DNA of 64,000 nucleotides, taken from positions 5,134,039-5,198,038 of the forward strand of contig OZ025249.1 of the NCBI GenBank assembly GCA_964019135.1, given 5' to 3'. The notes under the pieces are model-generated. The model was not told the DNA's origin, did not search any database, and saw nothing but the letters and a program-made list of their open reading frames with translations. Shown piece by piece: positions 46,401 through 58,485 of this stretch. The stretch's first letter is position 1. Every line of letters begins with the position of its first letter. The DNA comes from Arenicola marina (lineage: Eukaryota > Annelida > Polychaeta > Arenicolidae). The translations under genes were made by a program, and so were the position numbers.

Positions 46401-49400
46401 ATCATTCTGTGTCACCCACGCTATTCCCCAGGTTTCCTACATCATTCTGTGTCACCCACGCTATTCCCCAGGTTTCCTACATCATTCTGTGTCACCCACG
46501 CTATTCCCCAGGTTTCCTACATCATTCTGTGTCACCCACGCTATTCCCCAGGTTTCCTACATCATTCTGTGTCACCCACGCTATTCCCCAGGTTTCCTAC
46601 ATCATTCTGTGTCACCCACGCTATTCCCCAGGTTTCCTACATCATTCTGTGTCACCCACGCTATTCCCCAGGTTTCCTACATCATTCTTTGTGTCACCCA
46701 CGCTATTCCCCAGGTTTCCTACATCATTCTTTGTGTCACCCACGCTATTCCCCAGGTTTCCGACCTCATTCTTTGTGTCACCCACGCTATTCCCCAGGTT
46801 TCCGACCTCATTCTTTGTGTCACCCACGCTATTCCCCAGGTTTCCGACCTCATTCTTTGTGTCACACACGCTATTCCCCAGGTTTCCGACCTCATTCTTT
46901 GTGTCACACACGCTATTCCCCAGGTTTCCGACCTCATTCTTTGTGTCACACACGCTATTCCCCAGGTTTCCGACCTCATTCTGTGTCACCCACGCTATTC
47001 CCCAGGTTTCCTACATCATTCTGTGTCACCCACGCTATTCCCCAGGTTTCCTACATCATTCTTTGTGTCACCCACGCTATTCCCCAGGTTTCCGACCTCA
47101 TTCTTTGTGTCACCCACGCTATTCCCCAGGTTTCCGACCTCATTCTTTGTGTCACCCACGCTATTCCCCAGGTTTCCGACCTCATTCTTTGTGTCACACA
47201 CGCTATTCCCCAGGTTTCCGACCTCATTCTTTGTGTCACACACGCTATTCCCCATGTTTCCTACATCATTCTGTGTCACCCACGCTATTCCCCAGGTTTC
47301 CTACATCATTCTGTGTCACCCACGCTATTCCCCAGGTTTCCTACATCATTCTGTGTCACCCACGCTATTCCCCAGGTTTCCTACATCATTCTGTGTCACC
47401 CACGCTATTCCCCAGGTTTCCTACATCATTCTGTGTCACCCACGCTATTCCCCAGGTTTCCTACATCATTCTGTGTCACCCACGCTATTCCCCAGGTTTC
47501 CTACATCATTCTGTGTCACCCACGCTATTCCCCAGGTTTCCTACATCATTCTGTGTCACCCACGCTATTTCCCAGGTTTCCTACATCATTCTGTGTCACC
47601 CACGCTATTCCCCAGGTTTCCTACATCATTCTGTGTCACCCACGCTATTCCCCAGGTTTCCTACATCATTCTGTGTCACCCACGCTATTCCCCAGGTTTC
47701 CTACATCATTCTGTGTCACCCACGCTATTCCCCAGGTTTCCTACATCATTCTGTGTCACCCACGCTATTCCCCAGGTTTCCTACATCATTCTGTGTCACC
47801 CACGCTATTCCCCAGGTTTCCTACATCATTCTGTGTCACCCACGCTATTCCCCAGGTTTCCTACATCATTCTGTGTCACCCACGCTATTCCCCAGGTTTC
47901 CGACCTCATTCTGTGTCACCCACGCTATTCCCCAGGTTTCCGACCTCATTCTGTGTCACCCACGCTATTCCCCAGGTTTCCGACCTCATTCTTTGTGTCA
48001 CCCACGCTATTCCCCAGGTTTCCGACCTCATTCTTTGTGTCACCCACGCTATTCCCCAGGTTTCCGACCTCATTCTTTGTGTCACCCACGCTATTCCCCA
48101 GGTTTCCGACCTCATTCTTTGTGTCACCCACGCTATTCCCCAGGTTTCCGCCCTCATTCTTTGTCACCCACGCTATTCCCCAGGTTTCCGACCTCATTCT
48201 TTGTGTCACCCACGCTATTCCCCAGGTTTCCGCCCTCATTCTTTGTGTCACCCACGCTATTCCCCAGGTTTCCGACCTCATTCTTTGTGTCACCCACGCT
48301 ATTCCCCAGGTTTCCGCCCTCATTCTTTCTGTCACACACGCTATTCCCCAGGTTTCCGACCTCATTCTTTGTGTCACCCACGCTATTCCCCAGGTTTCCG
48401 ACCTCATTCTTTGTGTCACACACGCTATTCCCCAGGTTTCCGACCTCATTCTTTGTGTCACACACGCTATTCCCCAGGTTTCCGACCTCATTCTTTGTGT
48501 CACCCACGCTATTCCCCAGGTTTCCGACCTCATTCTTTGTGTCACCCACGCTATTCCCCAGGTTTCCGACCTCATTCTGTGTCACCCACGCTATTCCCCA
48601 GGTTTCCTACATCATTCTGTGTCACCCACGCTATTCCCCAGGTTTCCTACATCATTCTGTGTCACCCACGCTATTCCCCAGGTTTCCTACATCATTCTGT
48701 GTCACCCACGCTATTCCCCAGGTTTCCTACATCATTCTGTGTCACCCACGCTATTCCCCAGGTTTCCTACATCATTCTGTGTCACCCACGCTATTCCCCA
48801 GGTTTCCTACATCATTCTGTGTCACCCACGCTATTCCCCAGGTTTCCTACATCATTCTGTGTCACCCACGCTATTCCCCAGGTTTCCTACATCATTCTGT
48901 GTCACCCACGCTATTCCCCAGGTTTCCTACATCATTCTTTGTGTCACCCACGCTATTCCCCAGGTTTCCTACATCATTCTTTGTGTCACCCACGCTATTC
49001 CCCAGGTTTCCGACCTCATTCTTTGTGTCACCCACGCTATTCCCCAGGTTTCCGACCTCATTCTTTGTGTCACACACGCTATTCCCCAGGTTTCCGACCT
49101 CATTCTTTGTGTCACACACGCTATTCCCCAGGTTTCCGACCTCATTCTTTGTGTCACACACGCTATTCCCCAGGTTTCCGACCTCATTCTTTGTGTCACA
49201 CACGCTATTCCCCAGGTTTCCGACCTCATTCTTTGTGTCACACACGCTATTCCCCAGGTTTCCGACCTCATTCTTTGTGTCACACACGCTATTCCCCAGG
49301 TTTCCGACCTCATTCTTTGTGTCACACACGCTATTTCCCAGGTTTCCGACCTCATTCTTTGTGTCACACACGCTATTTCCCAGGTTTCCGACCTCATTCT

Positions 49401-52400
49401 TTGTGTCACACACGCTATTTCCCAGGTTTCCGACCTCATTCTTTGTGTCACACACGCTATTCCCCAGGTTTCCGACCTCATTCTTTGTGTCACACACGCT
49501 ATTCCCCAGGTTTCCGACCTCATTCTTTGTGTCACACACGCTATTCCCCAGGTTTCCGACCTCATTCTTTGTGTCACACACGCTATTCCCCAGGTTTCCG
49601 ACCTCATTCTTTGTGTCACACACGCTATTCCCCAGGTTTCCGACCTCATTCTTTGTGTCACACACGCTATTCCCCAGGTTTCCGACCTCATTCTTTGTGT
49701 CACACACGCTATTCCCCAGGTTTCCGACCTCATTCTTTGTGTCACACACGCTATTCCCCAGGTTTCCGACCTCATTCTTTGTGTCACACACGCTATTCCC
49801 CAGGTTTCCGACCTCATTCTTTGTGTCACACACGCTATTCCCCAGGTTTCCGACCTCATTCTTTGTGTCACACACGCTATTCCCCAGGTTTCCGACCTCA
49901 TTCTTTGTGTCACACACGCTATTCCCCAGGTTTCCGACCTCATTCTTTGTGTCACACACGCTATTCCCCAGGTTTCCGACCTCATTCTTTGTGTCACACA
50001 CGCTATTCCCCAGGTTTCCGACCTCATTCTTTGTGTCACACACGCTATTCCCCAGGTTTCCGACCTCATTCTTTGTGTCACACACGCTATTCCCCAGGTT
50101 TCCGACCTCATTCTTTGTGTCACACACGCTATTCCCCAGGTTTCCGACCTCATTCTTTGTGTCACACACGCTATTCCCCAGGTTTCCGACCTCATTCTTT
50201 GTGTCACACACGCTATTCCCCAGGTTTCCGACCTTATTCTTTGTGTCACACACGCTATTCCCCAGGTTTCCGACCTTATTCTTTGTGTCACACACGCTAT
50301 TCCCCAGGTTTCCGACCTTATTCTTTGTGTCACCCACGCTATTCTCCAGGTTTCCTACATCATTCTGTGTCACCCACGCTATTCTCCATGTTTCCTACAT
50401 CATTCTGTGTCACCCACGCTATTCTCCATGTTTCCTACATCATTCTGTGTCACCCACGCTATTCCCCATGTTTCCTACATCATTCTGTGTCACCCACGCT
50501 ATTCCCCATGTTTCCTACATCATTCTGTGTCACCCACGCTATTCCCCATGTTTCCTACATCATTCTGTGTCACCCACGCTATTCCCCATGTTTCCTACAT
50601 CATTCTGTGTCACCCACGCTATTCCCCATGTTTCCTACATCATTCTGTGTCACCCACGCTATTCCCCATGTTTCCTACATCATTCTGTGTCACCCACGCT
50701 ATTCCCCATGTTTCCTACATCATTCTGTGTCACCCACGCTATTCCCCATGTTTCCTACATCATTCTGTGTCACCCACGCTATTCCCCATGTTTCCTACAT
50801 CATTCTGTGTCACCCACGCTATTCCCCATGTTTCCTACATCATTCTGTGTCACCCACGCTATTCCCCATGTTTCCTACATCATTCTGTGTCACTAACGCT
50901 ATTCCCCATGTTTCCTACATCATTCTGTGTCACTAACGCTATTCCCCATGTTTCCTACATCATTCTGTGTCACCCACAGGTCTGAAGTGCTACATGTGTG
51001 AATCACACGACTCGGATTTGAAGGCGGGCGATTGTGGAGACGAATTCAAAACAGAGGAGAAGACAGATATGCTTGTTACATGCAACGACACCCAGACCTA
51101 CTGCAGGGTGAGTCACATGCGACCGCTTCGTCAGGCAGTACCACAGGCACAGTAAATCAGTGGAGGGGGAGGCCAGGGGTGGCGGGGGGGGGGGGGGGTA
51201 GGGGGCCCCACAACGCATACGAAACACACAAGGTGTTAAACTCCCGCTCGAACTGAGCGACAGGCACCCGCTTCAACCCCCAATATCGCACCTTTAGCGC
51301 GCTTGACGGGCCCCGTAAATGCCTAAGTCCGATTTCTAAGTAATTTATTTATTTCATTAAAAAGTAAATGAGACCTGTACTGCCGTTTAGCCGCGACAAA
51401 TAAAGAATTATGCAACGACAACAACCAACTCCGGAACAGATTAAGCAAAAATGGCTGACATCGCGAGAATTCGCCTGCGAGATCTCAGGCACAGTGCGCG
51501 ATATGACGATTGGTCAGCTTTCACATGACGCTCATGTGGGGAGGTACTCCTAAAATCTGTCATTTTGATTAATCACATCATAGGGAGATGCTATGCAAAT
51601 GTTCGTCCCGATTCAACAAATTTTGAAGTTGCATCCCCTGTGTCACGGGACACATTTTTCGACTGCCAACCAATCAGATTCATCTCACTGACTGATGTCA
51701 GCCATTTTTTGCTCAATCTGTTGCTCAACGGTAATCATGGCGACCGGCGCTAAACTGTAAATGCGCCAATAGAAGACATCTAATGAGTGCGCCAATCCCA
51801 GGATTCGATCAATAAGGGTGAGCGACATCGAATATTGCACAACATGTTTGGCATCAAAGGACCCGTGAATGGACAATACCGTGTGCACAATTTACTAAAG
51901 TAAAGCTTAGCAATAGCAGGTTATGTGCCTAAAACGTATGTCATGATCTGACTATTGTCTGTCAATACCACTTATTGACTTCTACATACCGACTTCAAAT
52001 AAAACTGTATCTTATCTCATATTACTGGAACCCGTTCTATTTTGTTGTAACGTCGTCCACACGAAAATTGAGTACCCACCGCCTGAATGCGTTGCCATAT
52101 CAACGTCAGGGTGCGCCCTTGGCCGGTGGTAGTGGGATAGTACACAGAGCTTCCGGCCTGGTGGGGAACCCCTGTAGCAATTATACCCAGATCCCTGGCG
52201 CAACTCGTTAGATACTGGGTCTGCTTTCCCGTTCTCCCTCACCCTTTCACCCTCCTAACCCCGCGCTCTCACCCCACAGGCCGCCAGGGTAACTGTATGG
52301 AGGAGACCACACATCTGGTTTGAAGGCTCTGCGTGTCCAGCCTGCTCGGCACGGCTCTGCTTTCAGCCGCCCCCCCCCCCCCGCCCCACTCCTCCTCCCC

Positions 52401-55400
52401 CACCCCCACCCTCCAGTGGAAGGTCATCCCCCGGCCTCTCCCTATCTCTCTATCTCTCTGCCCCCGTTCCTTTCCCGCCCCTTTCTTTTAATACCCCTCT
52501 ACTGGATGTTTCCCGTTTCTCCCACCACCCCCTCACCCACCACCCTCACCCGACCACCCTCGCGCCCACTCTGCCAGTCCTAGTCCTGACTCCCCGGGGT
52601 GTTTTCGCCACTACGACAAGGAAAGAACCGAGTCAACTAAACTCCGGCGGCAGTGCTGTGAGCGCTTTGACTGCGATAAAATGGGGTTGTTACGGCAACC
52701 AGCCACTCTCTCCATCCCCCTCCCCCACCTGCCCCCGGTGCCGTTACCAATGTTTCCAGTGTCCACCATCAAGATGACTGTGAACCTCAGTCCGGACGCT
52801 CAGACGGCGCCAGACTGCTGCAGCCGGAGATAATAACTGAAGGGAGCCATGTGGCGATAGACCTCAATAGCATGGCAACCTCGATTCAACCCCGATAGGC
52901 CGCTGGCGAAGCAAGGAATGTATTCTCTATTTGTAACGCCATGATGTAAAAAGCCTTTCTTGTGTGGACTGGTACCAGGTCCTTTCTATTTGTCTGCCAT
53001 CGATATTGGGCTTGTTTTGGTGCACGGGAAAAAGTTTCTGATTAGTGACTTAGTGAAAGGATTTCATTTTGGTTCATGAACTGTGGGTCCGACTGGGAAA
53101 TGCACGAAGAAACACACCCTGTCCTAGTATACTCCATGTTTCTCTTTGCCCCAGTTATCAGGCCAAGTAGGTGCGCCATGATGCGCCAGTGTAGTCTTTA
53201 TTGTGGCACCGGATTATTACCATTCATTGTGCATAACTTAATGCCAGGAATGATTCGGAATGAATCTTCCTTGCATTGGCCCGCTGTATGTAACAGGTGA
53301 CATAGTTGCCCCCCCCCCCCCCAGAGGGTAAAAGTTGTGGCGTCCGACCATCATGTGACGCCAAACCAGAATGTGGCGCCCGACCAGTATGTGGCGCCCG
53401 ACCAGTATGTGGCGCCCGACCAGTATGTGGCGCCCGACCAGTATGTGGCGCCAAACCAGTATGTGGCGCCCGACCAGCATGTGGCGACTGCCCTGCCCCC
53501 CCCCCCCTCTACCCCCCCCCCCCCCCCAGGGAGGCTCCAGCAGTGGTAGACCACTCTGGGGAGTATGGTGGTCCTCCCTACCCTCCGATCCTCATGAGGA
53601 CGCAGCTCATTTCGTGTGATAAGCAGCTGTCTGTTGTCTGTAGCATCAAGGACCTGTTATACAGGGGCCGGTGGAGGGCGCTGCCTCGCTGTGTATGTTC
53701 ACCGGGCCCCCAAAGTCTGGCACTCACTGGCCTCGCTGGACGCCTGCTCGGGTCGCTCGCAGGATGTTGGAGGCTCGAGTCGCGGAGAGGCGGATGGAGG
53801 GCTGGAGCGAGATGTAGGGGAGGGGCCTTGGCGTGTGTGTGTGTGCGTGTGGGGGGGGGGGGGCGGGGCAGGAATAGGGCAGGCCTGGGGGAGGAAAGGA
53901 GGGAGGGGGTGGACGCTGCCAGACACTAACCGGAAGACCTCCTCTTTGTGAAGTCTGGTTGCCCCGATGGCAGTTTGCGAAGCCCGTGGTGGCACAAATA
54001 CAACATGGCCGCCATGTTTTGTGTGGAGGCGCCAGGGTGTGAGAGCATTAGGGCCCGGATGTGGCGGGAGGCGGGACCAAGTCCTTTCTGTGTGTGTATG
54101 CGAGGTGTGGTAAGGAGGGGGAGAGGGGTGGGGGTGGAGGCGTGGAACCGAATTAGAACCAGATTGGCTTTCTGCATACAGGATGAGAGTAGGCGGCGTC
54201 GGACAAGAGTGGGAAACTGCATGGGGGGAATTGTACACGGGACTAAGGAGATGAGGGCTTGCTACACGGGAGTTGGGGATGCACGGGAACCGTATCGAAT
54301 CCATACATTGCCTTCCTTCTCTAGGGAAATCGCCGGAGAAGGTCAGTCCTGCTCTATCTCAGTCTCCGCCGCTCGTCGCGGCATTCACCATTTCGCCGTC
54401 CCGCCATCCGCGCGGAAAGGATGTCTGCATTTCGGTTATAGCCATCTCGTGTATAACAGTCCGGCATAACCAGGCCCATGCCTGGTCGCACGGTTCACTC
54501 ACCCTCATAATGGAATGGTAGATAGCAATCGCTATTTATCTGGGTGAATGTGTTTTTTGTCATTCTCTCCGGTAGTCTGACCGGTTCACTGCGGGGTTAT
54601 GGCAGCAATGGACAAGTCACTTTTTGCTGGTATGGTTAAAGCTCAGAGTAACGTGTAGCCAGTCCAGGGGGGGGGGGGGGCGGGGGGTAATCAAGGAGTA
54701 AGTGTTGAACTTTCGAGAGCCATGAAGGTTCAATATAAATAGTGATCGACGCTTGTAAATATGTCACTGGGTGGACCAAGGACTCGTTACAAGAAAGCGT
54801 GGCGTATTGGTGTTACGGGCGCCCGCGTAACACTAGTGTAACCGGACTGCTACAAAATGAACACTTTAATTTTTTATAAGGTCTGTGATGTCATATTGGC
54901 GATTACGCCTCGGGGGTTCAAGAGGTACTACCAGCGGTCGGTGACGGCGAGAAACGTCTAACGGCGGCTAGCTATAACAAGGTCAAGGTCAAGGTCGTGC
55001 CGGCTCCGGCCTCACTAACCGGTGCCTTTGTGACCGTCACCCCCCACTCCCACTATCACCCCACCCCCACGCACATCCCCACCCCACCCCCCTGATGACT
55101 GTGCGGGGCGTCGACAGCCATGGCGATCGCGAGACGTGGTAATAGTGCCAGAGATGATGGCCTTTAATGCTACCTCTCTGGCGACGGATTCAGTAGGACC
55201 GTCTGCCACAGATGTGGACCAGAGGCCGGTCCCGGTGGCTCATGCCCACCTGGCACATACAGTACGTGCACACAGTGTCGGTGGGTGTGTCTGACAGACA
55301 CATCGTCGCCATGTACGGCTTGTTGGCCCCTCATTGGCCAAAGCCCAACAACTTATTGAGCGCATAGGTATGAAAAATCGACTATTGATTTTAGTACAGC

Positions 55401-55995
55401 TGTTGCTTCAGCTTCAAACCAGACTAACATGTGTCATGTTACCATGTGTCATATATTACAGCTCTCGTGTTTCTGTGACGGCCCTACTCGCATTCCGTAG
55501 AAGCTTTCTATCGTGCACATATTTGTACGCCGACATATATTCATATTTTGTACCCGCCTGCGGCACATGTACACTGAAGCAATTACCTTCATTCTGTTAT
55601 CTTAAACTATGAATCGTTAAATACGATACATATATGAACGATATTTTTCATGTCATTCATGTGTTTAATTATTAGGCCTACAATGACGCGCACTAATTCA
55701 TGCAAGTTGTGTGTGTGTGCTTACTACAATACCGGGCTGCAATATGGTTTATCCTATCGTTACCCTGTTATCTTGTTTTTCTTCCGATCAACAGAAGCAG
55801 AAGTCCGGCGCCAACCACATCTGGACGGTCGTGGAGCGCGGATGCGCTGACCAGTGCGAGGAAAGGAACTTGGCCTACGTCGACGTCGTCAAATGTTGCA
55901 AGGGCGACGGGTGTAACGGCGGAAGCCTGCTGGAGCCGACCGTAGCACTGCTGCTCTGCGTCGCATCCTTCCTCACCCTGAAGAAGTTCCTCTAA
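43406..55995 (+). CDS. Ly6/uPAR (three-finger) GPI-anchored surface protein, three exons
   Basis: Coding exons 43406-43460, 50980-51107 and 55795-55995 join with GT-AG introns in phases 1 and 0 to give 127 residues. Residues 1-19 (MKTFLIAVLLAVTLSAAHG) are a signal peptide. The mature part starts LKCYMC and has ten cysteines in LU-domain order, ending CCKGDGCN, the family signature. An N-glycosylation sequon NDT lies near residue 55. After NGGS a hydrophobic C-terminus (VALLLCVASFLTL) fits a GPI-anchor signal. The protein should sit on the outer cell surface; LU proteins act as receptors or modulators, but no ligand can be named. The intron positions, after the signal peptide and mid-domain, are those usual for Ly6 genes. 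AATAAA lies 153 bases after the stop. Intron 1 (7,519 bp) is nearly all minisatellite. Confidence 0.92.
43461..50979 (+). repeat. Intron 1 of the Ly6 gene: 40/42-bp minisatellite (about 180 units)
   Basis: From about 43655 to the acceptor at 50979 the intron is a tandem array of two unit types. Type A is 40 bp (CCTACATCATTCTGTGTC, then ACCCACGCTATTCCCC and AKGTTT). Type B is 42 bp, with GACCTCATTCTTTGTGTCAC and either CCACGC or ACACGC. Types occur in alternating blocks: A to about 44735, B to 45968, A to 46680, B to 46985, short A, B to 47250, A to 47895, B to 48575, A to 48930, B to 50335, A to the end. At both ends of the array and near 46000-46255 the unit reads CCCCATG; elsewhere CCCCAGG. 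All three plus-strand frames are open throughout because the units lack stops; this is not evidence of coding. Confidence 0.95.
50980..51107 (+). CDS. Ly6 exon 2: first half of the LU domain
   Basis: The acceptor GTCACCCACAG|G is the last, altered repeat unit of the intron 1 array. The exon encodes LKCYMC, GDCGDEF and VTCNDTQTYCR with five cysteines, and ends in phase 0 at donor CAGG|GTGAGT (GT at 51108). Confidence 0.9.
51108..52279 (+). other. Left part of Ly6 intron 2
   Basis: Unique sequence with a G run near 51185-51198. It ends in a convincing acceptor-like CTCTCACCCCACAG at 52266-52279. Confidence 0.6.
52280..52834 (+). pseudogene. Relic or alternative Ly6 half-domain exon(s) inside intron 2
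   Basis: After the acceptor at 52279 the phase-0 frame, which is the phase exon 2 requires, stays open and reads PHIWFEGSACPACSARLCF. Exon 3 of the gene has NHIWTVVERGCADQCEER at the same position, so HIW and two following cysteines line up. A C-rich stretch follows (52370-52560). Then 52598-52680 encodes GCFRHYDKERTESTKLRRQ and CCERFDCDK, matching the GC...CCxxDxC(N) ending of an LU domain, and runs on to a stop near 52834 without a hydrophobic GPI tail. No clean donor/acceptor pair joins the two pieces. It may be a decayed duplicate of exon 3 or an alternative terminal exon giving a soluble form; chance resemblance remains possible. Confidence 0.4.
52835..53340 (+). other. Ly6 intron 2, no feature
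   Basis: Unique sequence with a C run at about 53309-53322. Confidence 0.5.
53341..53490. repeat. 18-bp minisatellite in Ly6 intron 2
   Basis: About eight units of CAGTATGTGGCGCCCGAC; two units have AAACCAG in place of CGACCAG. A long C run (about 53494-53527) follows. Confidence 0.93.
53528..55794 (+). other. Right part of Ly6 intron 2
   Basis: GCCGGTGGAGGGCGCTG at 53668-53684 resembles a CTCF core. AACATGGCCGCCATGTT (54002-54018) is a palindrome of two YY1-like cores. G runs lie near 53850 and 54667-54687. AT-rich sequence precedes the exon 3 acceptor TCTTCCGATCAACAG. No further exons are seen. Confidence 0.5.
55795..55995 (+). CDS. Ly6 exon 3: second half of the LU domain and GPI signal
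   Basis: Begins KQKSGANHIWTVVERGC, contains CCKGDGCNGGS and ends in a hydrophobic tail before TAA. A second AG six bases downstream (CAACAGAAGCAG) could drop two residues in frame. Confidence 0.92.
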   Translation, partial: KQKSGANHIWTVVERGCADQCEERNLAYVDVVKCCKGDGCNGGSLLEPTVALLLCVASFLTLKKFL

Positions 55996-56147
55996 ACTGC
56001 CTCTAACCGCCTCTCACCAAGCCCACGTCTTGTAGAAAGTGTTCCATTCCCTGTGGCCGATTCCTTGGCAAACACCTCAGGATTCCATTCACGATGAGGT
56101 ATCTGTTGTGTTCACATTTCGACATGGTGTCCTACCTTAGCAGTTCT

Positions 56148-56153
56148 AATAAA
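56148..56153 (+). terminator. Polyadenylation signal of the Ly6 gene
   Basis: AATAAA followed within 15 bases by GT-rich sequence (GTGTGCGT), in the expected place after a short 3' UTR. Confidence 0.75.
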
Positions 56154-56584
56154 GTGTGCGTAAATACGTCAAAGTCAAAGCAGCTCGTAATGATATAAGA
56201 CTTTTGCAGTGTATGTTAACAATCTGTGTTAGTCAGCAGTAGGCTATTACGCCAGCTCGTTGTCTTTCTAATGTCTATGATGTCTGGCCGTGCTCTTCTC
56301 CAAAGTAAGACTCCTTACAACTACCGGCAAAACACTTATCCATTGTAATTTTTCTTGTATAATTATTCCGTAAAAAGCGATGCTGTCATTAAGTAAGATG
56401 AATGTTGATGTATATCAATGTGCTTCCAACGCGTCTTGTTTCGTCATTAGAGTTGTTACCATAGTTCACTGTACTATGAAGTGTCTTCTATCGCTGAGTT
56501 CACCGCCGAGAACATTACATAACGGCGAACTCGACTGGGGACACGGATGTATATCTTGTTAGAGGGGAAGCTGTCGTTTCCTTA

Positions 56585-56641
56585 GTTATTACTATATACA
56601 TATGTATAGTCCTTTATTACTATATACATATGTATAGTCCT
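56585..56641. repeat. 28-bp tandem duplication
   Basis: TTATTACTATATACATATGT with TATAGTCC repeats twice head to tail. Confidence 0.9.
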
Positions 56642-58485
56642 AACTACCTACTCACCGATTCTTTCCTTATCGCAGGAAATATTTTTGAGTTAATGTCGGA
56701 AGAGACCCTCGAAATCTGGGACAGATATACATATTTGTACATTAGAATCCTATATTTCTTGCGGGATTTTTTAAGAAGTTCGATTACATTTTGTACACCT
56801 TATGTCACTTTTCTTCTGTGTATAGTTCTGTGTGTGGTCGTTGAGGTCAGACTGGCTTCGATGGCGTGCTGTGTACAACGGCGCATCTCAGCTGGTCACA
56901 ACTCACGACCCGCACGAAGTAAGGTTGTTGAAGTTGAGTCACGGTTCTCTACTGTGTGCCACCAGGCGGCGACACCGGACGGTGTGGGTTCCATATTGTC
57001 TCACAGAGTTGGCAAACATCGGGAGATTGCATTCCCTTTCGAGGCCTTTCGATCATGGTAACAGTGAATTAAATAACTTTTAAAGAAATGCTATGTATGG
57101 TTAGATAAGCGACAGGGAATACTATTATATATTGATATTAGTATCTCGATGAAGCAAGTAATGGTGATTAAGTAAAACAGACTGGTACGCCCCCCACCCA
57201 CCCTGGTACGCTCGATCGGAGTGCTTGCCATGATTTTGTCTTCTGGGTCAACATCTCGTGCCCAACAGGTTTATGACGAAGGTGAATGCAGAGCAGTGAG
57301 ATGTGAGATATCCAACTGAGGTTTAGTCTGGTCTGGTCAGCTGTGTGGAGGCGACGCGGGTGAGAGGAAACTGTAGGGAGAATAAAAGTCTTTCCACTTT
57401 GTAAACACCTGTGTTCTTCTTCCATGTGCAGCCGTGTAGATTTTGTTTATTCATGATCAACTACCGTAGTGGGCTAGGGTGGGGGGGGGGTGCTCCATTT
57501 ATAAAAAATGGAAAGGCGAGTTCGTCCTCACATAACAAGTCTGAACTGAACTAAATGCTTCAATGACAATACTAAACAATTACGTCATGGCTTCGCTACC
57601 TGACAATAATGAAAGAGTAGTTCCATAGTTTCGCTCGTGATACCGTAAAAATGAAATTGATTTGTGCAAAATGCATTCCAACCTAGGAGCTCCACTGTTC
57701 GTTAATAGCGGCGTTAGTAAAAATTACACCTCTCATAAAGAAATCAGATATTCTACTGTCAACATTATTCATACAGTAAGTATTCCACAATGGATACTCC
57801 AGCAACAAACGGACAATATGTGGGTGAATTGGGGTCTACTGCAGGCCTAGTCATGATTACCATAGTCACTGTAATGAGCGCATCCCCCAAATATCGCTCA
57901 ACGGGCAACGCTGCGGCTCACAGGAAGTAGGCTAGATAGGATGACTAACAGTGGAAGATCCAACGGGGGCATTTGGGGGTTTAACGAAGTTCACTGTCTC
58001 AGAGTGATTGCTGCGCTGTTAGAACTGTTGGAACCCCCTTTTCACCTTCAAAATCCGCTCGGTCGGGGCGTTTCATTACCGCCAAAAGCCGCTCGGTCGA
58101 CACCGGCGGACCCCCCCCCCCCCCCCCCCCCAACCAGATTGGTATAACAGTGCCCTCAGCCAATTGCATTACATGCCATGCTGTGACACAAAAATAACAT
58201 GAGTAAGTACAGAACATAAATCAAATATATACACACTCAAAATATGCAAAATGTGGATCTTGGCCACAGAGCCGGTGAAGCAGCTTACTGCCCCTTTCAT
58301 TTAGTAAGTTTGACAGGCGACATCCTGTATTTTCCTGTCTTGACCTTTGACAAATAGTGTATAAAAACATAGTTAGATTAATTTGCAAACTTAGAATGCT
58401 ATATCAAAAGTAAGGATATGATAAAATCCAATTAACGAAATGAAGAACTGCATCACAAGAAAGACCTGCAGGCAACAGCTTTCTT
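56642..58485. other. Intergenic, no gene seen
   Basis: GCCACCAGGCGGCGACA at 56959-56975 is CTCF-like. A 21-base C run lies at 58111-58131, preceded by two CCGCTCGGTCG copies (58056, 58089). No coding region is supported. Confidence 0.4.

Noticed and set aside
43406..50985. Three overlapping plus-strand open frames of about 2,430-2,500 codons as giant repeat-protein genes
   Set aside because: They are open in all phases simultaneously because the repeat units contain no stops, and the region lies between a proper donor (43461) and acceptor (50979) of a well-formed Ly6 gene.
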